Part shown: positions 1 through 8,055 of the stretch, piece after piece | How positions within the stretch are numbered: the stretch's first letter is position 1 | Layout of the letters: each line of letters starts with the position of its first letter | DNA from: Dermatophilaceae bacterium Sec6.4 | GTDB lineage: Bacteria > Actinomycetota > Actinomycetes > Actinomycetales > Dermatophilaceae | Length of the DNA stretch: 64,000 nt | Direction of reading: 5' to 3' | Assembly (NCBI GenBank): GCA_039636865.1 | Contig: CP144172.1 | Coordinates: 1,364,001 to 1,428,000 of the forward strand | Translations under genes and position numbers: made by a program | Notes under the pieces: model-generated | What the model saw: the letters and a program-made list of their open reading frames with translations, nothing else | What the model was told of the DNA's origin: nothing | Database searches by the model: none

Positions 1-80
1 TCCAGCAGCGTTACGGCAAGAAGGCCGCCGCCGCAGACGCAACTGCAGACGCAACTGCAGACGCAACCGCGACCAAGTAG
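1..80 (+). CDS. rpmE: 50S ribosomal protein L31, C-terminal end (partial)
   Basis: Only the last 25 codons are in the window (reading frame from base 3, TAG at 78-80). The peptide QQRYGKK followed by an Ala/Asp/Thr tail fits the end of bacterial L31, a zinc-binding protein of the large ribosomal subunit, and rpmE commonly lies directly before prfA in actinobacteria. The tail is unusual: a 12-base unit (gcagacgcaact) is repeated three times at 33-68 and gives an ADAT repeat. The identity rests on position and a short tail, so confidence is moderate. Confidence 0.65.
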   Translation, partial: QQRYGKKAAAADATADATADATATK

Positions 81-88
81 CTTCCATG

Positions 89-130
89 ACGCGCCGGCCC
101 TACCCCTTGCGGGCAGGGTCGGCGCGTTGT
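89..130 (+). terminator. Rho-independent-type terminator after rpmE
   Basis: A 13-bp stem (arms 89-101 and 115-127, one G-T wobble) with a 13-base loop lies 8 bases after the rpmE stop and runs into TTGTTTGT. It separates rpmE from prfA. Confidence 0.75.
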
Positions 131-185
131 TTGTACCCGCGGGCAGATCTTTTCGCGGGTTGGTAACCCGCCCAAAGGAGCCGCC

Positions 186-1274
186 GTGCTGGAATCCGCT
201 GAAGCAGTAGCGCAGGAATATGCCGAACTCGAGGCACGGCTGGCCGACCCGGCCATCCACACCGACCCGGTCGCCATGCGCAAGGTCAACAAGCGGTACG
301 CAGCGCTGGCACCCACCGTCGCTGCCTATCGTGCCTGGCTTGCGGCGGGTGACGACCTCGGCGCGGCCCGCGAGCTGGCGCAGGAGGACGAGGCGTTCGC
401 CGAAGAAATTCCGGCGATGCAGGAACGTCTGGACGTCACGCAGGCTGCGCTGCGCAAGTTGCTGCTGCCGCGTGACGAGGACGACGACCGCGACGTGATC
501 CTGGAGGTCAAGGCCGGCGAGGGCGGCGAGGAGTCCGCACTGTTCGCCGGGGACCTGGTGCGGATGTACCTGCGGTATGCCGAGCGCTCGGGGTGGCGTG
601 CGGAGCTGGTCGATTCGACCGATTCCGACCTGGGCGGGTTCAAGGACGCGCGCCTGCAGATCCGCGCCAAGGGCACCATGGAGCCGGGCACAGCCCCGTG
701 GGCGCTGCTGAAGTACGAGGGTGGCGTGCACCGGGTACAGCGGGTGCCCGTGACCGAGAGCCAGGGCCGGATCCACACGTCCGCAGCAGGTGTTCTGGTG
801 ATGCCCGACCTGGACGAGGACGATGACGCCGAGATCGAGTTCGGCCCGAACGACCTGAAGATCGATGTCTACCGCAGCTCTGGACCGGGTGGCCAGAGCG
901 TCAACACCACCGACTCGGCGGTGCGCATCACCCACCTTCCGACTGGCGTCGTCGTGTCGTGTCAGAACGAGAAGAGTCAACTGCAGAACAAGGAATCAGC
1001 GACGCGGGTGCTCAAGGCCCGGTTGCGGCAGATCCGCCAGGACGAACGCGATGCCGAAGCTTCCGCAGCACGCAGGAGTCAGGTACGCACCGTGGACCGC
1101 AGCGAGCGGATCCGCACGTACAACTTCCCGGAGAACCGGATCGCAGATCACCGCACCGGTTACAAGGCCTACCACCTGGACGCCGTACTTGGCGGTGACC
1201 TCGGCCCGGTCGTGGCCTCGGCTATCGAAGCCGACGAGTCGGCGCGGATGTCTGCCGTAGCCGACCGCAGCTGA
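186..1274 (+). CDS. prfA: Peptide chain release factor 1 (RF1)
   Basis: RF1 recognises UAA and UAG in the ribosomal A site and triggers peptidyl-tRNA hydrolysis in the cytoplasm. The 362-aa product has the normal family length. It carries the universal GGQ loop in the context [18 protein letters not shown], whose glutamine is the residue methylated by PrmC, encoded next. The N-terminal helical domain is followed by the PCRF and RF-1 domains. The GTG start at 186 is supported by AAAGGAG at 174-180 with a 5-base spacer. The gene is followed within 45 bases by prmC, the usual actinobacterial pairing of substrate and modifying enzyme. Confidence 0.97.
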   Translation: MLESAEAVAQEYAELEARLADPAIHTDPVAMRKVNKRYAALAPTVAAYRAWLAAGDDLGAARELAQEDEAFAEEIPAMQERLDVTQAALRKLLLPRDEDDDRDVILEVKAGEGGEESALFAGDLVRMYLRYAERSGWRAELVDSTDSDLGGFKDARLQIRAKGTMEPGTAPWALLKYEGGVHRVQRVPVTESQGRIHTSAAGVLVMPDLDEDDDAEIEFGPNDLKIDVYRSSGPGGQSVNTTDSAVRITHLPTGVVVSCQNEKSQLQNKESATRVLKARLRQIRQDERDAEASAARRSQVRTVDRSERIRTYNFPENRIADHRTGYKAYHLDAVLGGDLGPVVASAIEADESARMSAVADRS

Positions 1275-1290
1275 TGTGCCCGGTGCTGCT

Positions 1291-1318
1291 GTGACGGTTT
1301 TGTTGTGACGGTTTTGTT
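1291..1318 (+). repeat. 14-bp tandem repeat creating two MTVLL mini-ORFs before prmC
   Basis: The unit gtgacggttttgtt occurs at 1291-1304 and 1305-1318, and its first 8 bases recur at 1319 as the prmC start. Since 14 is not a multiple of 3, each copy encodes a five-codon ORF (MTVLL, stop). Its TGA overlaps the next GTG as GTGA, so the chain ends exactly on the prmC start codon. This is seen directly. Whether the mini-ORFs are translated is unknown; no strong Shine-Dalgarno precedes them. Confidence 0.7.
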
Positions 1319-2194
1319 GTGACGGTGCGCGAGATCCTGAGCGCCGCCGCGACGCGCCTGGGGGAGGCCGGGGTGGTGTCGGCTGCGTCCGACGCAGCGA
1401 TCCTGCTCGCCCATGCCTGGGGTGTCGAGCTGGCTGAGGTACACAGCGCACAGGTGCTGGACCGTCGGCCCGATGTCGCAGTGCTGACCCGGTTCGCCGA
1501 CCTGGTCAGCGAGCGAGCGTCGCGGATTCCGCTGCAGCACCTGACCGGTCGGGCACCGTTCCGTCATCTGGAGCTGGCTGTCGGGCCAGGAGTCTTTGTG
1601 CCCCGGCCGGAGACCGAGATGCTGGTCGATCTCGTGGCATCGCACCTGCAGCACGGCTCGCCCACTGTTGTTGACCTCTGCACCGGCTCGGGCGCGCTGG
1701 CATTCGCGGTCAAACAGGAATTTCCGCAGACGCTCGTGTACGCCGTGGAACTTTCGAAGGAGGCCGTGGCGTGGGCGCAGTTGAATCGTCAGCTGCTCGG
1801 TCTTGATGTCGACATTCGGCAGGGAGATGCGACGTCGGCCTTCGATGATCTGGTGGGTCAGGTCGACGTGGTCCTCAGCAACCCGCCGTACATCCCCGAC
1901 GGCATGGTCCCGATCGATCCCGAAGTGCGCGATCACGATCCGCACCTCGCGCTCTTCGGCGGCAGCGCGGACGGGTTGGCCATCCCTGTGCAGGTCGCCG
2001 CGCGCGCCGCGCGGCTGTTGCGCCCTGGTGGCCGGTTGGCGATGGAGCACGCTGCGACCCAGGGAAAATCGCTACCGGAGGCCATCCTCGCCCAGGGCTA
2101 CTGGTCCGAGGTCGAGGACCATCACGACCTGACGGACGCTGCGCGGGTCACGGTGGCAACAAAGCAGCTGAAGCATCCGCAGCGGCGTGCCTGA
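1319..2194 (+). CDS. prmC: Release factor glutamine N5-methyltransferase
   Basis: PrmC (HemK) uses S-adenosylmethionine to methylate the GGQ glutamine of RF1 and RF2. The 291-aa protein has the N-terminal helical substrate-binding domain and a Rossmann-like methyltransferase domain. The SAM-binding stretch is VVDLCTGSGALAFAV, and the diagnostic NPPY motif (SNPPYIPDG) is near residue 188. GTG at 1319 is taken as start because it begins the conserved region (MTVREILSAAATRLGEAGV) and lies at the end of the mini-ORF chain. In related genomes the next gene is sua5; here about 12 kb intervene. Confidence 0.93.
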   Translation: MTVREILSAAATRLGEAGVVSAASDAAILLAHAWGVELAEVHSAQVLDRRPDVAVLTRFADLVSERASRIPLQHLTGRAPFRHLELAVGPGVFVPRPETEMLVDLVASHLQHGSPTVVDLCTGSGALAFAVKQEFPQTLVYAVELSKEAVAWAQLNRQLLGLDVDIRQGDATSAFDDLVGQVDVVLSNPPYIPDGMVPIDPEVRDHDPHLALFGGSADGLAIPVQVAARAARLLRPGGRLAMEHAATQGKSLPEAILAQGYWSEVEDHHDLTDAARVTVATKQLKHPQRRA

Positions 2195-2195
2195 T

Positions 2196-3398
2196 ATGAC
2201 GAACGTGCCCGACGTGATGACGCACGACGTATGGGAGGACGCGCGCCGAGTGCGGGCGCGTCATCTTCTGGTGGATGCGCTCGGCGCGGGTCTGCTGATC
2301 CTGCTGTCCGTCATTCTGCAGAGCGGTCAGGGTAGATGGGCTTTCGCCGCGGTCGTCGTCCTCGCAGTGATGATCGTCGCCCGGCGTCTCAGCGTGCCGG
2401 TGGCCATCGGGCTGGCGGTGCTCGGCGCGTTGCTCCAACTCGGTAGCGGGCAGTTGGTGCCGGTCGCCGACCTCGCCTACGCGCCGCTCTACTTCACGCT
2501 GGGTGCTGACCCCAGGGCATGGGTCCGCACTGTCGGGCTCGCGGGCGTCCCCACGGCGGTCGTACTTGCGGGCGCCGGGTCCGGCCTGGTCAACGTGACC
2601 GGTGTGGGCAGCGGCCGTTACGGCTACCAGGGCGTCACGGTGCTGGCGCTCGCGATGTCGGCCGGGGTCGTATGCGGTGGCGGTTGGACTACCGGTTACC
2701 TGCGCCGACAGAATCAGCAGGCTGTGCAGTCCCGGGTCGACGCGCAGCTGGAGGCGTCCGAGCGGCTGCGCCTGGCGCAGGAGCTGGACCAGCAGCAGCA
2801 CCGCGCCCGTATTGCGGCGGACATGCACGACGTCGTCGCGCATTCCTGGGCGGTCGTGGCGGCGCAGTCCGATGGCGCTCGTTATGCGTTGAAGACCAGT
2901 CCGCAGGAGGCCGAGCGTGCTCTGGAGGTCATCGGCGAGACCGCCCGCTCGGCAATGGCCGACGTACGCACCATTCTGACCGAGCTGCGCGACAACACGA
3001 AGGCCGCCGACGCGCCGAGCAACCGGAATCAGGATGAACTGATCGCCCGGATGCGGGCGTCGGGGCTGCAGCTGCAGCTGACCGAGTCGGGCGGGCGTTA
3101 CACCTCCCCGCTCCTTTCCCTGACCGCATACCGCGTGTTGAGTGAATCCCTGACGAACGCGCTCAAACACGGCGATGTGTCTCGGCCGGTGCGGGTGGAA
3201 CAGGTGTGGGGCTCAGATGCCTACTTCCTGACCGTGGTCAACGCCGTGGTGCCGGGTGCGGCCTCGGGTGAAGGCACCCGGCACGGCATCATCGGGATGA
3301 AGGAGCGGGTGACTGTCGCCGGTGGGCAGCTGCATGTCTTTCGCGAAGGTGACGAGTACCGACTGGTCGCGACGATCCCGATCGGCAGGCAGGTATGA
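2196..3398 (+). CDS. Sensor histidine kinase, NarL/DesK type
   Basis: This is a membrane sensor kinase that autophosphorylates and passes phosphate to the response regulator encoded next. About the first 170 residues hold several hydrophobic segments. They are followed by a coiled linker and a HisKA_3 dimerisation domain with the phospho-acceptor in ADMHDVVAHS (about H211). A short HATPase region includes the N-box-like LSESLTNALKHG and a GIIGMKERV glycine segment. The ATG at 2196 follows the prmC stop by one base; a GTG at 2187 would overlap prmC by 8 bases. The end overlaps the regulator as ATGA. The stimulus cannot be read from sequence, but the adjacent exporter suggests a cell-envelope or antimicrobial signal (inference). 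Confidence 0.85.
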   Translation: MTNVPDVMTHDVWEDARRVRARHLLVDALGAGLLILLSVILQSGQGRWAFAAVVVLAVMIVARRLSVPVAIGLAVLGALLQLGSGQLVPVADLAYAPLYFTLGADPRAWVRTVGLAGVPTAVVLAGAGSGLVNVTGVGSGRYGYQGVTVLALAMSAGVVCGGGWTTGYLRRQNQQAVQSRVDAQLEASERLRLAQELDQQQHRARIAADMHDVVAHSWAVVAAQSDGARYALKTSPQEAERALEVIGETARSAMADVRTILTELRDNTKAADAPSNRNQDELIARMRASGLQLQLTESGGRYTSPLLSLTAYRVLSESLTNALKHGDVSRPVRVEQVWGSDAYFLTVVNAVVPGAASGEGTRHGIIGMKERVTVAGGQLHVFREGDEYRLVATIPIGRQV

Positions 3399-4042
3399 CC
3401 ATCCGGGTGGCGTTGGTCGACGACCAGGAGTTGTTCCGCGCCGGTATCGCCATGGTGCTGCGCTCCCAACCCGATATCGAGCTGGTCGGTGAGGCCGCGG
3501 ACGGTGCCGATGCGCTGGACCTCGCGCGGCGCACAACGCCTGATGTGATCGTCATGGACGTGCGGATGCCGCAGCTCGACGGGGTCGCAGCGACCCGTCA
3601 GATTCGCGCGAACGCCACCGCCTCGACACCGCGGGTACTCGTGCTGACGACTTTCGACCTCGACAACGCGGTCGCTGATGCAATCGAGGCCGGCGCCAGC
3701 GGTTTTGTCCTGAAGGACGCCAGGCCGGAGCTGCTGCTGGCAGCCATTCGCGCGGTTGCCGATGGGAGTCAGGTGGTCGCCGCCGGTGCGACCAGGACGT
3801 TGTTCGAGCGGTTCAAGGGCCGCGCGACGACGGCCCCCGGCCGTGAGTACGACTCGCTGACCCCGCGCGAGCGGGAGATCCTGCTGCGGGCGGCGCGGGG
3901 TCTTTCCAACGCGGAGATCGCCGCCGTGGAGTTCCTCTCAGAGGCCACCGTCAAGACCCATATCTCGCGGATTCTGGCCAAGCTGTCGTTGCGTGATCGG
4001 GTCCAGCTGGTCGTCTATTCCTATGACCACGGTCTGATCTGA
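3395..4042 (+). CDS. LuxR/NarL-family response regulator
   Basis: This is the partner of the preceding kinase. The receiver domain (about residues 1-120) has the phospho-acceptor in VIVMDVRMPQLDG (about D55), with the acidic pair in LVDDQELFRAG and the conserved lysine in GFVLKDA. A LuxR-type helix-turn-helix occupies about 150-210 (LTPREREILLRAARGLSNAE). The start overlaps the kinase stop by four bases (ATGA), which implies translational coupling. Downstream, before the ABC transporter, lies a perfect palindrome at 4092-4111 that could be its DNA target. Confidence 0.92.
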   Translation: MTIRVALVDDQELFRAGIAMVLRSQPDIELVGEAADGADALDLARRTTPDVIVMDVRMPQLDGVAATRQIRANATASTPRVLVLTTFDLDNAVADAIEAGASGFVLKDARPELLLAAIRAVADGSQVVAAGATRTLFERFKGRATTAPGREYDSLTPREREILLRAARGLSNAEIAAVEFLSEATVKTHISRILAKLSLRDRVQLVVYSYDHGLI

Positions 4043-4091
4043 CGCGTCGTCTCGCTGGCACAGCAGGCAGGTGGGCAAGCCGAGGGGTCGT

Positions 4092-4111
4092 CGTACATCG
4101 CAGGATGTACG
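4092..4111. promoter_or_regulatory. Perfect inverted repeat, candidate operator for the response regulator
   Basis: CGTACATC-GCAG-GATGTACG is a perfect dyad with 8-bp arms and a 4-base spacer. It lies between the response regulator and the ABC transporter genes. NarL-type regulators bind short dyads as dimers, so this is a plausible site controlling the transporter. The assignment is inference from position and symmetry. Confidence 0.5.
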
Positions 4112-4165
4112 CGAATCATCCTTCGCGCCGATGGCAGGCGGGTGCGGTTGCAGGACGCTGGAGGT

Positions 4166-4951
4166 ATGAAGACAACCCCCCACGCGCCGGTGTCATCGCA
4201 GCGCACCACGAATGCCGTCCTGGCGATGCGCCACGTCAGCAAGGTGTACGGCAGTGGCCCGCAGGCGATCCATGCGCTGGCAGACGTCAGCGTCGAAATC
4301 CACGGCGGTGGCGTCACGGCAATCATGGGCCCCTCCGGCTCGGGGAAGTCGACCTTCATGAACGTGGCCGCCGGCTTGGACGACATCACATCAGGGGAGG
4401 TGTACCTCGCCGGCGCGCCGCTGCATTCGCTGGACGATCACGGACGCACGGTGCTGCGTCGGGACCACGTCGGCTTTGTCTTCCAGTCCTTCAATCTGGT
4501 ACCGACGTTGGATGTGCGCGAGAACGTCGAGCTGCCCTTCCGGTTGGCCGGGCGGCCCATCGGGGCGCCGGAGCGGGAATGGATCGACCGGCTCCTGCAG
4601 ACCCTCGGACTGAGCGACCGGGTCGCCCACCGGCCGGCACAACTGTCCGGCGGTCAGCAGCAACGGGTGGCCATTGTGCGGGCTCTCGCCTCGCGTCCGC
4701 AGATCGTGTTCGCCGATGAGCCCACCGGCAACCTGGACTCGCGCACCTCGCGAGAGGTGCTGACCCTGCTGCGGACCGCGGCACAGGAGTACGGGCAGAC
4801 GATCGCCATCGTCACCCATGACCCGGTCGCCGCGTCCTACGCCGACCGCATCCTGGTGATCGCCGACGGCGCCCTCGTGACCGACCACGGACCGCTACCC
4901 GCGCAGCAGATCTCCCAGCTGCTGATCGACGTCGAGGAAGGTGCGGCATGA
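4166..4951 (+). CDS. ABC transporter ATP-binding protein (MacB/LolD type)
   Basis: This is the ATPase subunit of a MacB/FtsX-type ABC system. It has Walker A GPSGSGKST, a Q-loop in VFQSFNLV, the signature LSGGQQQR, Walker B IVFADEPT and the switch histidine in VTHD, all in normal order for a protein of about 261 aa. The ATG at 4166 follows GGAGGT with no spacer, so the GTG at 4142 is a possible alternative start. The stop overlaps the permease start (ATGA). With the two-component genes it forms a sensing and export module, and the substrate is unknown. Confidence 0.9.
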   Translation: MKTTPHAPVSSQRTTNAVLAMRHVSKVYGSGPQAIHALADVSVEIHGGGVTAIMGPSGSGKSTFMNVAAGLDDITSGEVYLAGAPLHSLDDHGRTVLRRDHVGFVFQSFNLVPTLDVRENVELPFRLAGRPIGAPEREWIDRLLQTLGLSDRVAHRPAQLSGGQQQRVAIVRALASRPQIVFADEPTGNLDSRTSREVLTLLRTAAQEYGQTIAIVTHDPVAASYADRILVIADGALVTDHGPLPAQQISQLLIDVEEGAA

Positions 4952-6345
4952 ATCGGGTGCCGGAAGTGCTCGGTAGCACCCGCGAGCTCGGCACCGTCGT
5001 GGCGGTCGCCGCCTTGAGCGGCGGTTACGCCGCGGCGCTGATCATGGCGTCCTCGATGCTGGGCACGACCACCGGCAGTGGCGGCATCCTGGCGGGGATC
5101 CTGTTGGGGGTGGTCTCTACCGTCTTCATCGGCATAGCGCTCTACGTCGCAGCGGTGGTCATCACCGGTTGCGTCGCCACCGTGATCGCAGGCCGGTTGA
5201 AGCAGATCGCACTCCTGCGGCTGCTCGGCGCGGATGGCCGCGATCTACGACGTTCGATCGGTTCCACCACTGCGAAGGTCGGCTTCGTCGGCGCTCTCGC
5301 GGGGGCAGCGGTGGGCACGGCACTCGCCGATGGTGTCCGCGTCCTCCTCGTCGCCAGGGGCACGATGCCGAAGGGCGACTACGCGTGGTTCAGCGGGCAG
5401 TCGGTCCTCGCGGTTCTGGCGATCACCTGCTGCGCGACAGTTGCCGGATGGGTCGGATCGCGGCGGATTCTGGCCGTCACGCCGGCGCAGGCACTCGCGG
5501 AGGTGGAGATGGCGCAGCCGATCACCGGACGGGTCTCCCACCTCCGGGCCGTTGTATCGGTTGCGTTGACTGTTGCGGGTGGCGCCGGCCTGCTGCTGGC
5601 GCTCCGGCTGGGTGAGAAGGCCGGCCAAGCCGGTTTTCTGATGGCATTCGGCGGATCGGTCGGGTCCGCCACAGGCATCCTGATCGGTGCCCGCTTCATC
5701 GTGCCCAGCGTCGTCGACGGCTTCGGTCGGATCCTCGGATCGGACCCCGCCAGTCTGATCGCCCGCCGTAACGCGGTGGCGGATCCGATGCGTACGACAC
5801 GGTCGACGATCGGACTGATCGTGGGGGTCACCCTCGTCACCACGTTCTCCTCGGGCGCCTCGGCACTACGTGCGTCGGTCGCCCGGACAACAAATCTGAA
5901 TAGCGACCAGCAGGCGCAGGCCGACCAGTTCCTCGCGATCGCGTCTGCGGTGATGATCTGCGTCGTCGTCATCTCCTGCGTCATCTCCTGTATCGGTTTC
6001 GTCAGCACCATGTCGCTCACGGTGATTCAACGGCGCCGCGAGATCGGCCTGCTCCGGGCGTTGGGTTTCACTGCCGGTCAGGTGCGCTCGATGATCACCA
6101 GGGAGTCCGTGGCGTTGTCTGCGAGTGCCGTGTTGTTCGGGGTATCGCTGGGGGTGGTCTACGGGTCCGTGGGTGCGCAGTCGCTGGTCGGTTCGTTCAC
6201 GCCGGGCTTCGCCTGGGGGCTGCCCTGGTCGGTGCTCGTAGCGATCGCGGTAGGCGGCGTCGCGCTGGTCATCCTCGCGTCCCGGCCGCCGGCCCGGCGA
6301 GCCATTGCTGTGTCGCCGGTCGAAGCCCTGAGCGGGCAGCACTGA
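4948..6345 (+). CDS. ABC transporter permease, FtsX-like
   Basis: This is the membrane partner of the preceding ATPase. The 465-aa protein shows two sets of hydrophobic helices. An FtsX-like unit lies near residues 55-140 (ITGCVATVIAGRLKQIALLRLLGADGRDLR is split by its typical polar loop), and a second unit in the last 130 residues carries the family motif RRREIGLLRALGFT. This fits a permease that works through conformational coupling or export rather than import. The first unit is short and lacks the large extracellular domain found in MacB. It is coupled to the ATPase gene by ATGA. Confidence 0.88.
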   Translation: MNRVPEVLGSTRELGTVVAVAALSGGYAAALIMASSMLGTTTGSGGILAGILLGVVSTVFIGIALYVAAVVITGCVATVIAGRLKQIALLRLLGADGRDLRRSIGSTTAKVGFVGALAGAAVGTALADGVRVLLVARGTMPKGDYAWFSGQSVLAVLAITCCATVAGWVGSRRILAVTPAQALAEVEMAQPITGRVSHLRAVVSVALTVAGGAGLLLALRLGEKAGQAGFLMAFGGSVGSATGILIGARFIVPSVVDGFGRILGSDPASLIARRNAVADPMRTTRSTIGLIVGVTLVTTFSSGASALRASVARTTNLNSDQQAQADQFLAIASAVMICVVVISCVISCIGFVSTMSLTVIQRRREIGLLRALGFTAGQVRSMITRESVALSASAVLFGVSLGVVYGSVGAQSLVGSFTPGFAWGLPWSVLVAIAVGGVALVILASRPPARRAIAVSPVEALSGQH

Positions 6346-6384
6346 CCAGCGGGATCAGCAGAGGTGACTCCTACCGGCGAGTAC

Positions 6385-6400
6385 AGTGATGGCAATCACA
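6385..6400 (+). promoter_or_regulatory. CRP/GlxR-like site and possible -10 before the GMC dehydrogenase
   Basis: AGTGA-TGGCAA-TCACA differs by one base from the TGTGA-N6-TCACA consensus of CRP-family regulators. It lies 27 bases before the GTG at 6427 and overlaps a possible -10 box TACAGT (6382-6387). Binding here would be expected to hinder RNA polymerase. This is inference from sequence. Confidence 0.35.
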
Positions 6401-6426
6401 CTCTGCTCGTGCCCGGGAGGCAACTG

Positions 6427-8055
6427 GTGAGCTCATCCGAAAGCTACGACTACGTCATCATCGGCGGTGGGAGCGCCGGGTGCGTACTCGCCAACCGATT
6501 GACCCAGGACCACGCGGTGACCGTGCTGCTGATCGAGGCGGGTGGCGAGCCGGACGCCGACGAGATCAGCATCCCGGCGGCGTTCTCGACGCTCTTCCAC
6601 ACCAAATGGGATTGGGACTACCAGACCACCGGGCAGAAGCAGCTGGATGCGCGTCCGACCTTCTGGCCGCGGATGAAGGCGCTCGGCGGCTGTTCGTCGA
6701 TGAACGCGATGATCTACATCCGCGGCAACCGCGTCGATTACGACGGGTGGCGCGACGCGTACGGCGCAACCGGGTGGGGATACGACGACGTCCTGCCCTA
6801 CTTCAAGCGCGCCGAGCACAACGGGCGCCTGGGTGACCCGTTCCACGGTCAGGACGGCCCGCTCTACGTCGAGGACCACCGCTGGAACCACGAGCTGAAC
6901 CACGCGTGGATCGCGTCTGCGGTGGCGTCCGGGATGCCCGCGAACGACGATTTCAACGGTGCAGCCCAGGAGGGCGCAGGTTTCTTCCAGGTCACCTGTC
7001 ACAACGGGCGTCGCTGGTCGACCGAGCGGGCCTACCTCGCACCGATCCGGGACCGGTCCAATCTCACGGTCATCACCGGTGCGCTGGTGCACCGGATCAA
7101 TCTGGAAGGCGACCGCGCCGTCGGCGTGACCTTCGAGCACCAGGGCGCGCAGCGCACCGTCACCGTGAACGCCGAGGTGCTGTTGTCCGCCGGTGCCATC
7201 GGGTCGCCCCAGTTGCTGATGCTCTCCGGGATCGGGCCGGGCACCCACCTGCGCGAGACCGGCGTCCAGGTGCTGCACGACCTGTCCGGCGTCGGTGGCA
7301 ACCTGCACGACCATCCCGTGGTGCCGCTGATCTGGGAGACCAAGGGCACCACCGACATCATGGAGTTCAACAACCTCGCCGGGATGCTCAAGGCCAAGAC
7401 ATTCGGTCGTGGCGCACTGACATCGAACGTCGCGCAGGCCGGTGCCTTCCTGCACAGTCGCGACGGTCTACCCGCACCCGACCTGCAGGTGCACTTCACG
7501 CCGACCGGGTTCTACGACAACGCCGCTCATGAATCTGCCACTCGCAAGGTGACGGTCGGTGCGACCCTTGTCAACGTCGCCAGTCGCGGCGCCATCCGAC
7601 TGCGCTCGACCGACCCGTCGTGGCATCCCAGCATCGACCCGGCCTACTACGACGACCAGCGCGACCTGGACGCGATGGTGTCCGGCTGCGAGCAACTTCT
7701 ACAGGTGGCGGCCCACGGCCCCCTTGCGGAATTCCTGGACAAGCCGTTCATGCCGGGTTCGGACTCGCCCACCACAGAGCAGCTGGAAGCTCATATCCGC
7801 AAGGAGACCCAGACGCTCTACCACCCGGTCGGCACCTGCGCGATGGGCGACCACGCCGACAGCGTCGTGGACGCCGAGCTGCGCGTGCACGGCATCAGCG
7901 GGTTGCGTGTCATCGACGCCTCCGTCATGCCGGAGGTGGTCCGCGGTAACACCAACGCACCGACCATCATGATCGCCGAACGAGCCGCAGACCTGATCCT
8001 CGGCGCCACCCCTCAGCGCACATCCCGACTCGCCAACGCAGGAGCAACCTCATGA
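6427..8055 (+). CDS. GMC-family FAD oxidoreductase (choline dehydrogenase-like)
   Basis: This is probably an FAD-dependent alcohol dehydrogenase that makes an aldehyde for the enzyme encoded next. The N-terminus has the FAD Rossmann motif [18 protein letters not shown] and the GMC signature around [16 protein letters not shown]. The C-terminal domain has the active-site histidine in [10 protein letters not shown] and the closing [17 protein letters not shown]. Length (542 aa) fits BetA-like enzymes. The GTG at 6427 is chosen because GGGAGG (6415-6420) sits 6 bases upstream and the conserved region starts at once. A longer reading from 6364 adds residues unrelated to the family. The stop overlaps the aldehyde dehydrogenase start (ATGA). 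Choline is likely but not proven as substrate. Confidence 0.88.
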   Translation: MSSSESYDYVIIGGGSAGCVLANRLTQDHAVTVLLIEAGGEPDADEISIPAAFSTLFHTKWDWDYQTTGQKQLDARPTFWPRMKALGGCSSMNAMIYIRGNRVDYDGWRDAYGATGWGYDDVLPYFKRAEHNGRLGDPFHGQDGPLYVEDHRWNHELNHAWIASAVASGMPANDDFNGAAQEGAGFFQVTCHNGRRWSTERAYLAPIRDRSNLTVITGALVHRINLEGDRAVGVTFEHQGAQRTVTVNAEVLLSAGAIGSPQLLMLSGIGPGTHLRETGVQVLHDLSGVGGNLHDHPVVPLIWETKGTTDIMEFNNLAGMLKAKTFGRGALTSNVAQAGAFLHSRDGLPAPDLQVHFTPTGFYDNAAHESATRKVTVGATLVNVASRGAIRLRSTDPSWHPSIDPAYYDDQRDLDAMVSGCEQLLQVAAHGPLAEFLDKPFMPGSDSPTTEQLEAHIRKETQTLYHPVGTCAMGDHADSVVDAELRVHGISGLRVIDASVMPEVVRGNTNAPTIMIAERAADLILGATPQRTSRLANAGATS

